A stretch of DNA of 64,000 nucleotides, taken from Bacteroidota bacterium. GTDB lineage: Bacteria > Bacteroidota > Bacteroidia > Bacteroidales > Paludibacteraceae. Of the stretch, positions 9,285-18,438 are shown one piece after another. The stretch is taken from assembly GCA_021779195.1 (NCBI GenBank), contig JAJYBB010000002.1, positions 62,001-126,000 on the forward strand, read 5' to 3'. The stretch's first letter is position 1; the number at the start of each line of letters is the position of its first letter. The notes under the pieces were generated by a model, which saw nothing but the letters and a program-made list of their open reading frames with translations, was not told the DNA's origin and did not search any database. The translations under genes were made by a program, and so were the position numbers.

Positions 9285-10553
9285 ATGATTTCCAAACGTA
9301 TATATATCATTTTTATAACTTTGACAGTTGTTTTTGCGACTACTTTTGCTCAAAATAAGGAGATGAAGCAAAATGTAATTTCTCAAGTCGATACCTCAAT
9401 AACTGTTCCTACCGATTTTGATAATACGTTGGATTATATGCTTAATTCATGGGCTATACAACATGCAAAAAAATCAAATTGTGAATCGAGCACCGATTTT
9501 GGAATTGTAAGCGATTCTATTTATAAGCTTCGGCTTTCGAGAATGCCTTGCTTGATGGAAATGCCTTATAACACAAGTGTACGGGCATTTATCGATTTAT
9601 ACACGATTAAGAAGCGTACTCAAATGGAATTTATGTTAGGCATGAGCAAGTATTATTTTCCCATGTTTGAACAGGTTTTAAGTGCCAATAATTTGCCATT
9701 AGAGTTAAGATATTTATCCATTATTGAATCGGCTTTAAATCCAACCATCCTTTCGCCAATGGGAGCTGCGGGTTTATGGCAATTAATGATTGGTACGGCA
9801 AGGATGTATGGTTTGGAGGTAAACTCACTTGTTGATGAGCGTATGTCGCCGATGAAAGCTACCAATGCAGCAGCTCATTTTTTAAAGGACTTATATTCGA
9901 TTTATGGCGACTGGAACTTGGTTATCGCTTCATATAATTGTGGTCCTGGAAACGTAAACAAAGCAATCCGAAGGGCAGGAGGGAAGCGTGATTTTTGGGC
10001 AATTTATCCTTATTTACCGCGCGAAACCCGCAGCTATGTGCCTATTTTTATAGCTGCAAATTACGCAATGACTTATGCTGCTCAGCATAATTTATGTCCA
10101 GCGATTGTAAATATGCCTGCATTGACAGATACGATCATGGTGCATCAACGAATTCATTTAGAACAGGTAGCTGATGTTTTGAATATGCCAATCGAAGAGG
10201 TTCGTCTTCTTAATCCACAGTATAGAAAAGACATTATACCCGGCGACATTAAACCGTATGCGCTTTGTTTGCCTATAAATTATTCCTCCAATTTTATTGA
10301 AAAATACAATCAAATCGTAGCCTATAAAGCTGATTCGTTAATTTATAACCGCCGAAGTGAAATTGAAGTTCCTCAGGTAGCTGCTTTTTCGTATGGAGGA
10401 TCTGGAAATGTAATTTATCACAAAGTCAGAAGAGGTGAAACTTTAGGTCAAATTGCCGCTCGAAATGGTATATCATTAACGAAACTCAAGAGATGGAATC
10501 ACATTAGGCACAATTTGATTAAACCCGGTCAACGATTGAAAATCATTCGGTAG
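9285..10553 (+). CDS. mltD: MltD-like lytic murein transglycosylase with LysM
   Basis: The 422-residue exported enzyme cleaves peptidoglycan glycan strands. A signal peptide (to about residue 22, TTFAQ) precedes an SLT domain with the catalytic Glu in IIESALNP (E148) and the following GAAGLWQLM and ASYNCGPGNV motifs. A degenerate LysM-like stretch lies around residues 285-320. A clear C-terminal LysM (about 375-420, YHKVRRGETLGQIA... IKPGQRLKI) binds peptidoglycan. It lies 25 bases after the DUF5683 gene, so it belongs to the same run. Confidence 0.93.
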   Translation: MISKRIYIIFITLTVVFATTFAQNKEMKQNVISQVDTSITVPTDFDNTLDYMLNSWAIQHAKKSNCESSTDFGIVSDSIYKLRLSRMPCLMEMPYNTSVRAFIDLYTIKKRTQMEFMLGMSKYYFPMFEQVLSANNLPLELRYLSIIESALNPTILSPMGAAGLWQLMIGTARMYGLEVNSLVDERMSPMKATNAAAHFLKDLYSIYGDWNLVIASYNCGPGNVNKAIRRAGGKRDFWAIYPYLPRETRSYVPIFIAANYAMTYAAQHNLCPAIVNMPALTDTIMVHQRIHLEQVADVLNMPIEEVRLLNPQYRKDIIPGDIKPYALCLPINYSSNFIEKYNQIVAYKADSLIYNRRSEIEVPQVAAFSYGGSGNVIYHKVRRGETLGQIAARNGISLTKLKRWNHIRHNLIKPGQRLKIIR

Positions 10554-10591
10554 AAATTAATCAAAACATTCATAATTAATCGATTATATTT

Positions 10592-10906
10592 ATGGAAAAG
10601 ATTTATTACTCAATTACCGAAGTTTCCGAAATGTTTGGAATTTCTCAATCGAATTTAAGATTTTGGGAAAAAGAATTTAAACAATTACGACCTCATCGAA
10701 CCCCTAAAGGCATTCGTTCGTACACAAATGAAGACATTCAACTTGTGAAGCAAATCATATATTTGGTGAACGAACAAAAATTGACATTGGATGGTGCTCG
10801 ACGAAAATTAACTGAGAAAAAAGATGATGTTGCCAAAATGCAAGAACTTTCGGAGCGTTTAAAATCAATTCGAAGTGAGTTGTCAGGTATTTTGCAATCT
10901 TTATAA
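10592..10906 (+). CDS. Small MerR family transcriptional regulator
   Basis: The 104-residue protein is a MerR winged-helix DNA-binding domain (YYSITEVSEMFGISQSNLRFWEKEF, then RTPKGIRSYTNEDI) with a short coiled-coil tail. There is no C-terminal sensor domain, so the signal it responds to is unclear. It lies 38 bases after the transglycosylase gene and may be cotranscribed with it. Proteins of this form are widespread single-copy genes in Bacteroidota. Confidence 0.88.
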   Translation: MEKIYYSITEVSEMFGISQSNLRFWEKEFKQLRPHRTPKGIRSYTNEDIQLVKQIIYLVNEQKLTLDGARRKLTEKKDDVAKMQELSERLKSIRSELSGILQSL

Positions 10907-10945
10907 ATTTTGATGCAGGGTTACCCGTAATATTATTATAATCTA

Positions 10946-12022
10946 TTGAAAAACTTCAAATTATTTAGTATTGTATTCAATGTTGGTATTTTGTTTCTCA
11001 TCATTGGTACTTCTCCTCTTTCAGCCAAAAATCCGAAGAATGTGATATTCATGATAGGAGATGGAATGGGTATTTCGCAAATTTTCGCAGCCATGGTAGT
11101 GAATAACAATTCGTTAGCTTTAGAAAAATGCCCAATTTGCGGTTTTTCAAAAACCTATTCTTTTGATCATTTCACAACCGATTCGAGTGCTGGAGCTACT
11201 GCTTTGGCATGTGGCGTAAAAACAAGAAATGGAATGATTGGTATGAATGCCGATTCAGTCAAAGTTCCCTCCATTCTCGAAATAGCCTCCAGAAATAATT
11301 TATCTACCGGTTTTGTTGTTGCTTGTTCGGTAACGCATGCCACTCCGGCCGCATTTATTGCCCATCAAGTTAATCGGGATATGAATGAAGAGATTGCCGT
11401 TGACATTGTAAAAAGTAAAATTGATGTGTTTATTGGCGGTGGTCGGAAATATTTTGATGCTCGGATTGATGATTGTAATTTAATGGATAGTTTGAAACAT
11501 AAGAATTTTAAAATTGCTACTTCGCTCGAACAACTGAAAAAGGTAAAAAATGGAAAATTAGCCGGTTTACTTTATGATGACCAAAATCCACCAATCTCCG
11601 AGCGAGGTTCAATGCTTCCTGATGGAACATCGATAGCAATAAACATAATGAAAAACAACAAAAAAGGTTTTTTTCTTATGGTTGAAGGCTCTCAAATCGA
11701 TTGGGCAGGGCATGACAGCAATACCAAATGGGTTGTAAATGAAGTGCTTGATTTTGATAAAGCAGTCGCCAAGGCTATTGATTTTGCACAAAAAGATAAA
11801 AATACATTGGTAATTATTACTGCTGATCACGAAACAGGTGGAATGGCTCTTCTCGATGGTAAGTTTGGCGCAGATTCAATCAAAGCAGTTTTTGCTACAA
11901 AGAATCATACAGGTGTTCCGGTTCCTGTATTTGCCTATGGTCCAGGTGCTGAAAATTTTTCAGGATTTATGGAAAATACAAGTTTTAAACAGAAACTTGT
12001 GAAGTTGTTGAATCTTAAATAA
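10946..12022 (+). CDS. Secreted alkaline phosphatase
   Basis: The 358-residue exported phosphomonoesterase has a signal peptide (cleavage around SPLSA-KNP, residue 27). It carries the metal/nucleophile motifs of the PhoA superfamily: MIGDGMG (36-42), TTDSSAGATALACG with nucleophile S80, VEGSQIDWAGHD and ITADHETGG. It should release phosphate from organic phosphates outside the inner membrane using two Zn and one Mg. The start is TTG at 10946, because no ATG precedes the signal peptide. There is no obvious Pho-box-type control. Confidence 0.93.
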   Translation: MKNFKLFSIVFNVGILFLIIGTSPLSAKNPKNVIFMIGDGMGISQIFAAMVVNNNSLALEKCPICGFSKTYSFDHFTTDSSAGATALACGVKTRNGMIGMNADSVKVPSILEIASRNNLSTGFVVACSVTHATPAAFIAHQVNRDMNEEIAVDIVKSKIDVFIGGGRKYFDARIDDCNLMDSLKHKNFKIATSLEQLKKVKNGKLAGLLYDDQNPPISERGSMLPDGTSIAINIMKNNKKGFFLMVEGSQIDWAGHDSNTKWVVNEVLDFDKAVAKAIDFAQKDKNTLVIITADHETGGMALLDGKFGADSIKAVFATKNHTGVPVPVFAYGPGAENFSGFMENTSFKQKLVKLLNLK

Positions 12023-12107
12023 TAAACTTAAAATCACTTTATTGAAATTGATTTTGGGTGAGATTATCTGAATTGTTTCTCAATTATTTAATATTTTGTT
12101 ATTTATA

Positions 12108-12416
12108 ATGAAAAAGATTGAATACGAGAAACGCACGGCAGAATATATGATTCGTCTTTATTGTCGCAATAAACATGGACATAAAGCATTGTGCGATGAT
12201 TGTAAGAAGCTGATGATTTATACGTCACAACGGTTGGATAAATGTCCGTTCGGAGATGAAAAACCCGTTTGCCGGAATTGCAATGTGCATTGCTACCGAT
12301 CTGACATGCGTGATAAAATACAAACTGTCATGCGTTTTTCAGGCCCGCGTATGATGATATATTATCCGATAGATTATGTGAAACATATGATGATAAAAAA
12401 GCCTTTGAAACATTAG
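12108..12416 (+). CDS. YgbA-like (nitrous oxide-stimulated promoter) family protein
   Basis: The small 102-residue protein has a conserved set of cysteines (YCRNKHG, CDDCKKL, KCPF, CRNCNVHCY) and the C-terminal RFSGPRMMIYYPIDYVKHM block of the YgbA_NO family. In enterobacteria YgbA is induced by nitric oxide and helps growth under nitrosative stress. The cysteines suggest metal or Fe-S binding. The start is the ATG at 12108 rather than a TTG at 12096. Its stop codon lies inside the loop of the terminator hairpin that ends the gene. Confidence 0.82.
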   Translation: MKKIEYEKRTAEYMIRLYCRNKHGHKALCDDCKKLMIYTSQRLDKCPFGDEKPVCRNCNVHCYRSDMRDKIQTVMRFSGPRMMIYYPIDYVKHMMIKKPLKH

Positions 12417-12432
12417 ATTTCAAAGGCTTTTA
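12401..12432. terminator. Bidirectional terminator between ygbA-like gene and ompH
   Basis: GCCTTTGAAA at 12401-12410 pairs perfectly with TTTCAAAGGC at 12418-12427, with A runs on the left and T runs on the right. It serves converging genes on both strands. The stop codon of the plus-strand gene (12414-12416) is in the loop. Confidence 0.88.
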
Positions 12433-12450
12433 AATTATTATATTGTTTTG

Positions 12451-13029
12451 TTATTTTGATTTTGTTTTTGAACCCGAAGTTAAATCCGTAGCTGGTGCAG
12501 CAGCGGGTACAATTCCAGCAGTAGCACTTAATCCTAATTTTTTCTTAACCAAAGGCGTAATGTCATTCGATTTAGGCGACATATAAACAATGCTTTGCGT
12601 GCTGATATCGAAAATATAGAGGTAGTTGTTTTCAGAAGCCACATCATTGATAGCTTTTTTAACTTTGTCGATAACCGGTGCAAACAATTCCTGTTGTTTT
12701 TTTTGTAGATCGCTATAAGCAGTTTGTTGGAACGCTGTAATTCGTTGTTCGATGTCAGAAATTTCGCTTTGTCGGGCTTGTTTAATACTTTCAGGCATTG
12801 TGGCTTGTTTGTCCTGATAATCTTTGATTTTTGCGTTGTATTCTTCACGCATTTTTGCCAATTCACTTTCCCATTGACTTTGAAGATCGCTAATTTTCTT
12901 TTCAATCGTTGCCTTTTCGGGCATAGCTGTAAGGATTTCTTGTGTATTGACATGTCCCAATTTCACTTCTTGAGCCATTAGACCGATAGGTAATGCACAG
13001 AGCATTAATAAAAAAATTTTCTTTAACAT
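12451..13029 (-). CDS. OmpH/Skp family periplasmic chaperone
   Basis: The 192-residue protein has a signal peptide (to about MAQ, residue 20), a long charged coiled-coil core (SDLQSQWESELAKMREEYNAKIKDYQ...) and the C-terminal hydrophobic cap with LYIFDISTQSIVYMSPKSNDIT. Skp proteins are trimeric holdases that keep outer-membrane proteins soluble on their way to BamA. It is the second of two tandem copies downstream of bamA and has its own likely promoter at 13074-13104. The tail after residue 165 is rich in Ala, Pro and Ser and looks disordered. Confidence 0.92.
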   Translation of the reverse strand: MLKKIFLLMLCALPIGLMAQEVKLGHVNTQEILTAMPEKATIEKKISDLQSQWESELAKMREEYNAKIKDYQDKQATMPESIKQARQSEISDIEQRITAFQQTAYSDLQKKQQELFAPVIDKVKKAINDVASENNYLYIFDISTQSIVYMSPKSNDITPLVKKKLGLSATAGIVPAAAPATDLTSGSKTKSK

Positions 13030-13073
13030 ATAATTTATTTTTATTGATTTTATGAGTTTGAAAAAACGGATTG

Positions 13074-13104
13074 CAAATTTAAAAAATTATTTTGAATATC
13101 CCAA
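13074..13104 (-). promoter_or_regulatory. Internal promoter for distal ompH
   Basis: On the minus strand TTG (13102-13104) and TAAATTTG (13074-13081) are spaced by 20 bases. The -33 box overlaps the 3' end of the upstream ompH gene. Confidence 0.6.
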
Positions 13105-13602
13105 TTTTTGAAGTACAACATCGCTAATGTCTAGCCTCGGGTTAGTAAAAATTACACTCATTGCCGAACTTTTATCGAAAACTAAGTCCAAATCGCGCTC
13201 TTTGCTTATTTCCTGAATGGCAGTATAAACTTCGTCTTGTATAGGTTTCATTAAACTTTCGCGTTTTTTAAACAATTCCCCATCAGGTCCGAAATAGCTG
13301 CGTTTCAAATCTTGAGCTGCTTTTTCTTTTGCTACAATTTCATTTTCACGTTTAGTTTTCATATCGTCCGAGAGAAAAACAACTTCAGTTTGGTAGTCCT
13401 TGTACATTTTCTGAACATCCTGCATTTGTGTATCAACTTCCGATTGCCATTTTTTAGAAATCTGATTGAGCTGATCACTTGCTGTTTCGTATGCCGGTAT
13501 ATTTTTCATGATATATGCCATATCTACCATCGCGTATTTTTGTGCACCGGCTGTAACTAAAATACCCGATAATATTAGAACGGATAAAAAAAATCTTTTC
13601 AT
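13087..13602 (-). CDS. OmpH/Skp family periplasmic chaperone (bamA-proximal copy)
   Basis: I start this protein at ATG 13602, where a signal peptide begins (MKRFFLSVLILSGILVTAGA); an upstream ATG at 13632 would add ten hydrophilic residues. The mature part starts with QKYAMVDMAYIMKNIPAYETA, typical of OmpH, followed by a coiled coil and the conserved LDLVFDKSSAMSVIFTNPRLDIS end. It should act with BamA in outer-membrane protein folding. The paralogue downstream is diverged, so the duplication is old. Confidence 0.92.
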   Translation of the reverse strand: MKRFFLSVLILSGILVTAGAQKYAMVDMAYIMKNIPAYETASDQLNQISKKWQSEVDTQMQDVQKMYKDYQTEVVFLSDDMKTKRENEIVAKEKAAQDLKRSYFGPDGELFKKRESLMKPIQDEVYTAIQEISKERDLDLVFDKSSAMSVIFTNPRLDISDVVLQKLGYSK

Positions 13603-13654
13603 ATGATTTGAAATTTTATAGTTTTCTTTCATTTTACAAATACTTTGCCAAACT

Positions 13655-13682
13655 CAAAAATATACTTTATCGTTATAAACAA
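13655..13682 (-). promoter_or_regulatory. Possible promoter for ompH pair
   Basis: On the minus strand TATTTTTG (13655-13662) and TTG (13680-13682) are spaced by 17 bases, in the short gap between bamA and the first ompH. The spacing is slightly short. Confidence 0.45.
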
Positions 13683-13703
13683 GCACGTTCAGAAATTTCA
13701 AAT

Positions 13704-16313
13704 TTATAAGTCTTGTCCTAATACAAAGTGGAACTGGCTTCCGCTCACTTTTCCAGTATTATCTTTATCAAATCCGTAACCCCAATCGATACCCATCATA
13801 CCAAACATTGGCAGGAATATACGAACACCGACTCCAGCTGAACGTTTCAAATCAAACGGATTGAAATCGGACATTTTATTAAAGCAATTTCCAGCTTCAA
13901 GAAATGAGAGTACATAAATAGTTGCTGATTGTTCGAGTGATAGCGGGTAATGTAATTCCACTGTAAACTTGTCATAGAGATAACCCATATTTGTTCCTAT
14001 TCTCGAATCGTATGGAGTGAGTGACCCATTGCTATAACCGCGCATGGCAACGTAATCGGTTCCATAAGTTGTATAACTTGACATTCCATCACCTCCCATG
14101 ATAAATGTTTCGAATGGCGAACGGGCATTTACGTTATAATCTCCTAAATAAGAAAACATTACTCTACCCATAAGTACTAATTTGCTATCAGGAGTCAACG
14201 GGGTATACGTTTTGCCCGTAAATGTCCATTTATGATATTCAATAAATTTGTACCGGTCGGCATTGCTTAAATTTGGATTGGCAAATTTTTTCGGATCGAA
14301 AGCCGAGTATGGTGGTGTTATTTTCAAACCAAGCGAAAATGATGATCCACTTCGGGTATAAATCGGGTTGTCGATAGAATTCCGGCTTAAGGTTAAATTT
14401 AAGCTGAAATTGTTGTAATTGCCATCAGTCAACGGAGGTAGATAATACCATTTTTTTAACATGAAAAGTTGGTATGATAACTCGCCATAGAAAGTAAAGT
14501 AATCGTCAGGCCAATTGAGTCGTTTTCCATATCCTATTGATGCACCGGCTGTACGCATGTATTTTCCAGGATCCATCTCGCTTTGATAAAGAGAGCTGTA
14601 ATTTGAACTTCCATAACTATTACCATAATAATAACTGCTGTACATTGAATTAATGTAATTGCTATAGTTTGCAGCATATCTGTCGCTTACGGCAGATTGA
14701 GTGGAGTAATAGAGTGTTGTGGATAAAGAATTTGGACGTTTCCCTCCAAGCCATGGTTCGAGGAATGATAAGCTGAATGAAGAATATGATTGTCCGTTGG
14801 TGCGTGCATTCAAGGTAAAAGTCTGTCCTTCACCTTGCGGAACAATTCGATAGGTATCGGGTTTAAACAAATTTTGAATGGCGAAGTTACTGAATTTTAA
14901 TCCGATGCTTCCGACAATACCTGTTGAACCCCAACCAGCTGAAAATTCGACTTGATCACTTCCTTTGGTTTCTAATTCATACGTAATATCAACCGTTCCA
15001 TTTTCAGGATCTGGTTGTATATCGGGTTTTATTTTTTCGGGATCAAATTGTCCCATTTGAGCTAATTCACGTAGCGAACGCATGATATCTTCCTGACTGT
15101 ATAATTGTCCTGGTTTTGTGCGTAATTCGCGCCGTACCACATGTTCGTAAACGCGTGTATTTCCCTTGATGGTAATCTCATTGATCGTTGCCGGTTTTCC
15201 TTCAAATATTCGCATTTCGAAGTCGATCGAATCATTATTAACTCTTACTTCAACCGGATCAATCTGGAAAAACAAGTAACCCCTGTTTTGGTATAATTTA
15301 CTTACGGCATCATCATCCGATTCTAAGCGAGCCATTAAAACTTTATGATTATAAACATCTCCTTTTTTTATTCCTAAAATTGCATTCAGGTACTCATAAG
15401 GATAGATCGTGTTTCCGACCCATTTTATATTTCCAAAATAATATTTTTTTCCCTCAAAAATATTCAGGTAAATGTCAACCGTTTTAGAATCATATTTAAC
15501 TATACTGTCAGAAACAATATATGCATCACGATAACCAATGTCGTTGTATTTTTCAATAACGGCATTCATATCTTTCTCAAATTCTTCTTTGACGAATTTT
15601 TTTGTCCTGAAAAAGTTTCGTAAGGTTTTCTCGTTTGTCTTTTTCATAACCCATTTTATCTGATTTGCAGTCAGGGCACTATTTCCTGTTATGTAAATTT
15701 TGTGAACCGTAGTTTTCATCTTTTTATCAACAGAGATGTCAACGATAACATGTCCGGGACTTTTGGGGTCGTCATGTTGATATACATTGGTGGTTACGTT
15801 AAGAAACCCTTTATCTCCCAGAAATTTTTCGATCACTTTTTTTGCCCGATCTGAAATATCCGGCGTTATTTGGTTTCCTTTGATAATTCCAAGTTTAGGT
15901 GTTAAATCATCAATTTCTGATTTTTTCAAACCTGTAAAATTAATTTCTGAAACGCGAGGCCTTTCGGTAAGGGCAATATTCAGCCAAATTTTGCCATCTT
16001 CAATTTTAGTAGCTAAAATTTTAACGTCAGCAAAAAGTCCTTGTTTCCAAAATCGTTTTACAGCGTTGGTAATTGCATCGCCCGGAACGCTGATCACGTC
16101 ACCCACTGCAAGTCCCGAAAAGCCAATTAGTACAAAATCTTCGTAATTTTGAGCACCTGTTACTGTAATTTTCGCGATTTTATATTTTGGCGCGGAGTTA
16201 GAGTATTCTATGACTGGTAATTTTGTGCTATCGTTTTCAGTTTTCGTTTGCGCTTTCGAAGTGCTTACTACAAAAAACAAGGTAAGAATGGTGAGAATGG
16301 TTTTGTATTGCAT
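13704..16313 (-). CDS. bamA: Outer membrane protein assembly factor BamA (Omp85)
   Basis: The 869-residue core of the outer-membrane insertion machine has a signal peptide (MQYKTILTILTLFFVVSTSKA), then about five POTRA domains (roughly residues 50-450) and a 16-strand Omp85 barrel. The barrel includes the VRGF/Y-like element AMRGYSNGSLTPYDSR and ends in QFHFVLGQDL. I start it at ATG 16313, because the longer frame up to 16397 would run into uppS and lack a signal peptide. The barrel has a Tyr/Ser-rich loop (SNYINSMYSSYYYGNSYGS) that is probably surface exposed. It is flanked by uppS and the Skp pair. Confidence 0.95.
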   Translation of the reverse strand: MQYKTILTILTLFFVVSTSKAQTKTENDSTKLPVIEYSNSAPKYKIAKITVTGAQNYEDFVLIGFSGLAVGDVISVPGDAITNAVKRFWKQGLFADVKILATKIEDGKIWLNIALTERPRVSEINFTGLKKSEIDDLTPKLGIIKGNQITPDISDRAKKVIEKFLGDKGFLNVTTNVYQHDDPKSPGHVIVDISVDKKMKTTVHKIYITGNSALTANQIKWVMKKTNEKTLRNFFRTKKFVKEEFEKDMNAVIEKYNDIGYRDAYIVSDSIVKYDSKTVDIYLNIFEGKKYYFGNIKWVGNTIYPYEYLNAILGIKKGDVYNHKVLMARLESDDDAVSKLYQNRGYLFFQIDPVEVRVNNDSIDFEMRIFEGKPATINEITIKGNTRVYEHVVRRELRTKPGQLYSQEDIMRSLRELAQMGQFDPEKIKPDIQPDPENGTVDITYELETKGSDQVEFSAGWGSTGIVGSIGLKFSNFAIQNLFKPDTYRIVPQGEGQTFTLNARTNGQSYSSFSLSFLEPWLGGKRPNSLSTTLYYSTQSAVSDRYAANYSNYINSMYSSYYYGNSYGSSNYSSLYQSEMDPGKYMRTAGASIGYGKRLNWPDDYFTFYGELSYQLFMLKKWYYLPPLTDGNYNNFSLNLTLSRNSIDNPIYTRSGSSFSLGLKITPPYSAFDPKKFANPNLSNADRYKFIEYHKWTFTGKTYTPLTPDSKLVLMGRVMFSYLGDYNVNARSPFETFIMGGDGMSSYTTYGTDYVAMRGYSNGSLTPYDSRIGTNMGYLYDKFTVELHYPLSLEQSATIYVLSFLEAGNCFNKMSDFNPFDLKRSAGVGVRIFLPMFGMMGIDWGYGFDKDNTGKVSGSQFHFVLGQDL

Positions 16314-16359
16314 AGGAATATTGAGGTTGTCTAACTCGAAAGATTTAAAATTAAAAAAA

Positions 16360-17106
16360 TTATTTTCCATACCGACGTTCACGTTGTTGGAAGTCATAAA
16401 CGGCTTCGTAAAAGCTTTCTTTTCTAAATGCCGGCCAGTGTGTACTGGTAAAATATAATTCAGTATAAGCTATTTGCCATAATAAAAAATTACTGATTCT
16501 TAATTCTCCGCTGGTACGAATCAGTAAATCAGGATCAGGAATTGATTTTGTTGTTAAATGTTCTCGAACAAGTTCGTCATTAATTTCATCGATGCCATAT
16601 TTTCCAGTTGAAACATCTTTACAAATATTTTTGAGTGCATTGGTAATTTCCCAACGCGAAGAGTAACTCAATGCTAAAATTAATGACAGACCGGAATTTT
16701 TACTTGTTTGGTCTAAACTATGTTGCAGTTTTTCAGTGGCTTTTTTTGGTAACCTGCTTAAATCACCGATGGCCATTAGTCTGACATTATTTTTATTAAG
16801 CGATGGAGTTTCTGATTCAATGGTATCGATCAGTAATTCCATCAAAGCATCGACTTCGGATTGTGGTCGTTCCCAATTTTCAGTCGAAAAAGCATATAAA
16901 GTAAGATATTTTATATTTATTTCAGCAGCTGCTTCGGTTATTTCTCTAACAGAAACAACTCCTTGTTGATGTCCCCATATCCGGTCGAAGCCGCGTTCTT
17001 TTGCCCAGCGACCATTTCCATCCATGATGATGGCAATGTGGGTGGGTACACGCGTTAGATCAATTTTATCTTTATATGTCGACATTCCTTGAACTTTATT
17101 TTTCAT
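16360..17106 (-). CDS. uppS: Isoprenyl (undecaprenyl) diphosphate synthase
   Basis: The cis-prenyltransferase adds isopentenyl units to make the C55 lipid carrier for peptidoglycan and O-antigen. Motifs include IIMDGNGRWA with catalytic D29, GHQQG, YAFSTENW and the C-terminal RTSGELRISNFLLWQIAYTELYF. The chosen ATG at 17106 overlaps the porG stop codon as TAATG, which implies translational coupling; a further in-frame ATG lies at 17085. Length (248 residues) is standard. Confidence 0.95.
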   Translation of the reverse strand: MKNKVQGMSTYKDKIDLTRVPTHIAIIMDGNGRWAKERGFDRIWGHQQGVVSVREITEAAAEINIKYLTLYAFSTENWERPQSEVDALMELLIDTIESETPSLNKNNVRLMAIGDLSRLPKKATEKLQHSLDQTSKNSGLSLILALSYSSRWEITNALKNICKDVSTGKYGIDEINDELVREHLTTKSIPDPDLLIRTSGELRISNFLLWQIAYTELYFTSTHWPAFRKESFYEAVYDFQQRERRYGK

Positions 17107-17783
17107 TATTTGTAACTGGTATTCATGCAATTACATTGTTTTTTCCAGATATCATAACCAATTCCGATTGTTAAGGTTGAATGTAAATCGTTGTTTAAAA
17201 GATTTGTACCGTTTAAGTTGTTATAATTATTGTATTTATCTGAAATTGAAGGAGCAGTGGTACCTTCTAAATTATCTGCAAAAAGCAAACGATTTGACCA
17301 TTTTATATCAAGATTCCAACGGTGTCCTAATTTTAATTTAAACCCTATTCCAAATGGTAATCCCGTTTCGGGTGTTTTTTGTCCTTTATAAACATTTGAA
17401 AATAAACTTATTCCTGTGAAAATATAAGGCGAAAAAATCTTAGAAAAACGTTTATATGGATTTTTTTCTAAGTCGAAAAAATTAAATTCAGCACAAAGAT
17501 CACCTACATAAACATTGTGATCAGGAATTCCCGTTCCGGCAACTATGGTGTTTAAAAATTCAGCCCGTAAAGCAAAACGTTGATTGATTAAATACCTAAT
17601 GTACCCTCCGTAAGCTGGTTTTAAATTATTAAACACTAAATCATTAGCTTCTCCTATGTAATATGTACCTCCGCCTGAAATTCCTAGTTGAGCTTTGTAT
17701 TCATTGTTATCAAGTTCTTGTCCTACAAGCGGACTACTTACCAAAAAAATCGCACTGACAAAAGTTAGAATTATTCGTTTCAT
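17106..17783 (-). CDS. porG: DUF6089 outer-membrane protein, PorG of the T9SS
   Basis: The 226-residue protein has a signal peptide (MKRIILTFVSAIFLVSSPLVG) and a small beta-barrel of the DUF6089 family (GISGGGTYYIGEAN, RYLINQRFALRAEF, KLKLGHRWNLDIKWSNR). In P. gingivalis the homologue at the same place, directly before uppS and bamA, is PorG, an outer-membrane partner of the PorK-PorN ring of the type IX secretion system. Context and family together make this assignment good. T9SS cargo and PorP genes elsewhere in the window show that the system is used. Confidence 0.85.
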   Translation of the reverse strand: MKRIILTFVSAIFLVSSPLVGQELDNNEYKAQLGISGGGTYYIGEANDLVFNNLKPAYGGYIRYLINQRFALRAEFLNTIVAGTGIPDHNVYVGDLCAEFNFFDLEKNPYKRFSKIFSPYIFTGISLFSNVYKGQKTPETGLPFGIGFKLKLGHRWNLDIKWSNRLLFADNLEGTTAPSISDKYNNYNNLNGTNLLNNDLHSTLTIGIGYDIWKKQCNCMNTSYK

Positions 17784-17875
17784 AAGAATTGTTTTATTCA
17801 ATATAAAAATTTTATTATTCTTACAACGGGTTTTTTGCGTTTAAATTTTGTAGTGGACTTGAATTTTTACTGCAA

Positions 17876-17883
17876 CAAAAGTA
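17876..17883 (-). promoter_or_regulatory. -7 element for porG-uppS-bamA
   Basis: On the minus strand TACTTTTG fits TAnnTTTG and lies about 90 bases upstream of porG. No clear -33 box is seen. Confidence 0.5.
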
Positions 17884-18002
17884 GTGATAATCTTTTAATC
17901 ATAACAGAATGCCTTAATTGTCAGACGTATATTTAACAAAATATTGCATTATTAGGCACATAGTAGTATTTTCAGTTGAAAGCCCTAAAATATCTGCGAT
18001 TT

Positions 18003-18422
18003 TTATAAACGGGCATACTGTTCTAATGCTACATTTTCTTTTCGGATCATTTCTTCTTTTGCTTCAGGAGTTTTATCATCTTGACCGCACAGATGCAAGA
18101 TGCCATGAATGATAATTCGCAGTAATTCATGTTTGAAAGAAACCTTGAATTTTTTTGCATTTGAGTCAACTGTTTCAATACTTATAAATATGTCCCCCGA
18201 AATCCGATTTTTCTCTGTATAATCAAAAGTTATGATGTCGGTGTAATAATCATGTTGCAGATATTGTTTGTTAATTTCTAATATTCGCTCGTCAGTGCAA
18301 AATATATAGGCTATATCACCCATTTTTTTATCATAAAATGCCGAAGTTTGCTTGATCCAGTTGTTGATTTTTTGCTTTGGAAGTGCCGGCATTTCGACCG
18401 ATTCGTTAATGTATTGAATCAT
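18003..18422 (-). CDS. ybeY: rRNA maturation endoribonuclease YbeY
   Basis: The 139-residue metalloprotein is needed for 16S rRNA 3'-end maturation and ribosome quality control. The metal-site motif is HGILHLCGQDD (H106, H110). The usual third ligand, His of HGxLHLxGYDH, is replaced by Asp here; I believe related Bacteroidota proteins vary at the same place. It follows the SpmA/SpmB-like gene after 16 bases, so they share a transcript. Confidence 0.93.
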   Translation of the reverse strand: MIQYINESVEMPALPKQKINNWIKQTSAFYDKKMGDIAYIFCTDERILEINKQYLQHDYYTDIITFDYTEKNRISGDIFISIETVDSNAKKFKVSFKHELLRIIIHGILHLCGQDDKTPEAKEEMIRKENVALEQYARL

Positions 18423-18438
18423 AGCATTTAATCTTAAA

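Noticed and set aside
16314-16397. N-terminal extension of bamA
   Set aside because: It overlaps the end of uppS and places 28 hydrophilic residues before a clear signal peptide.
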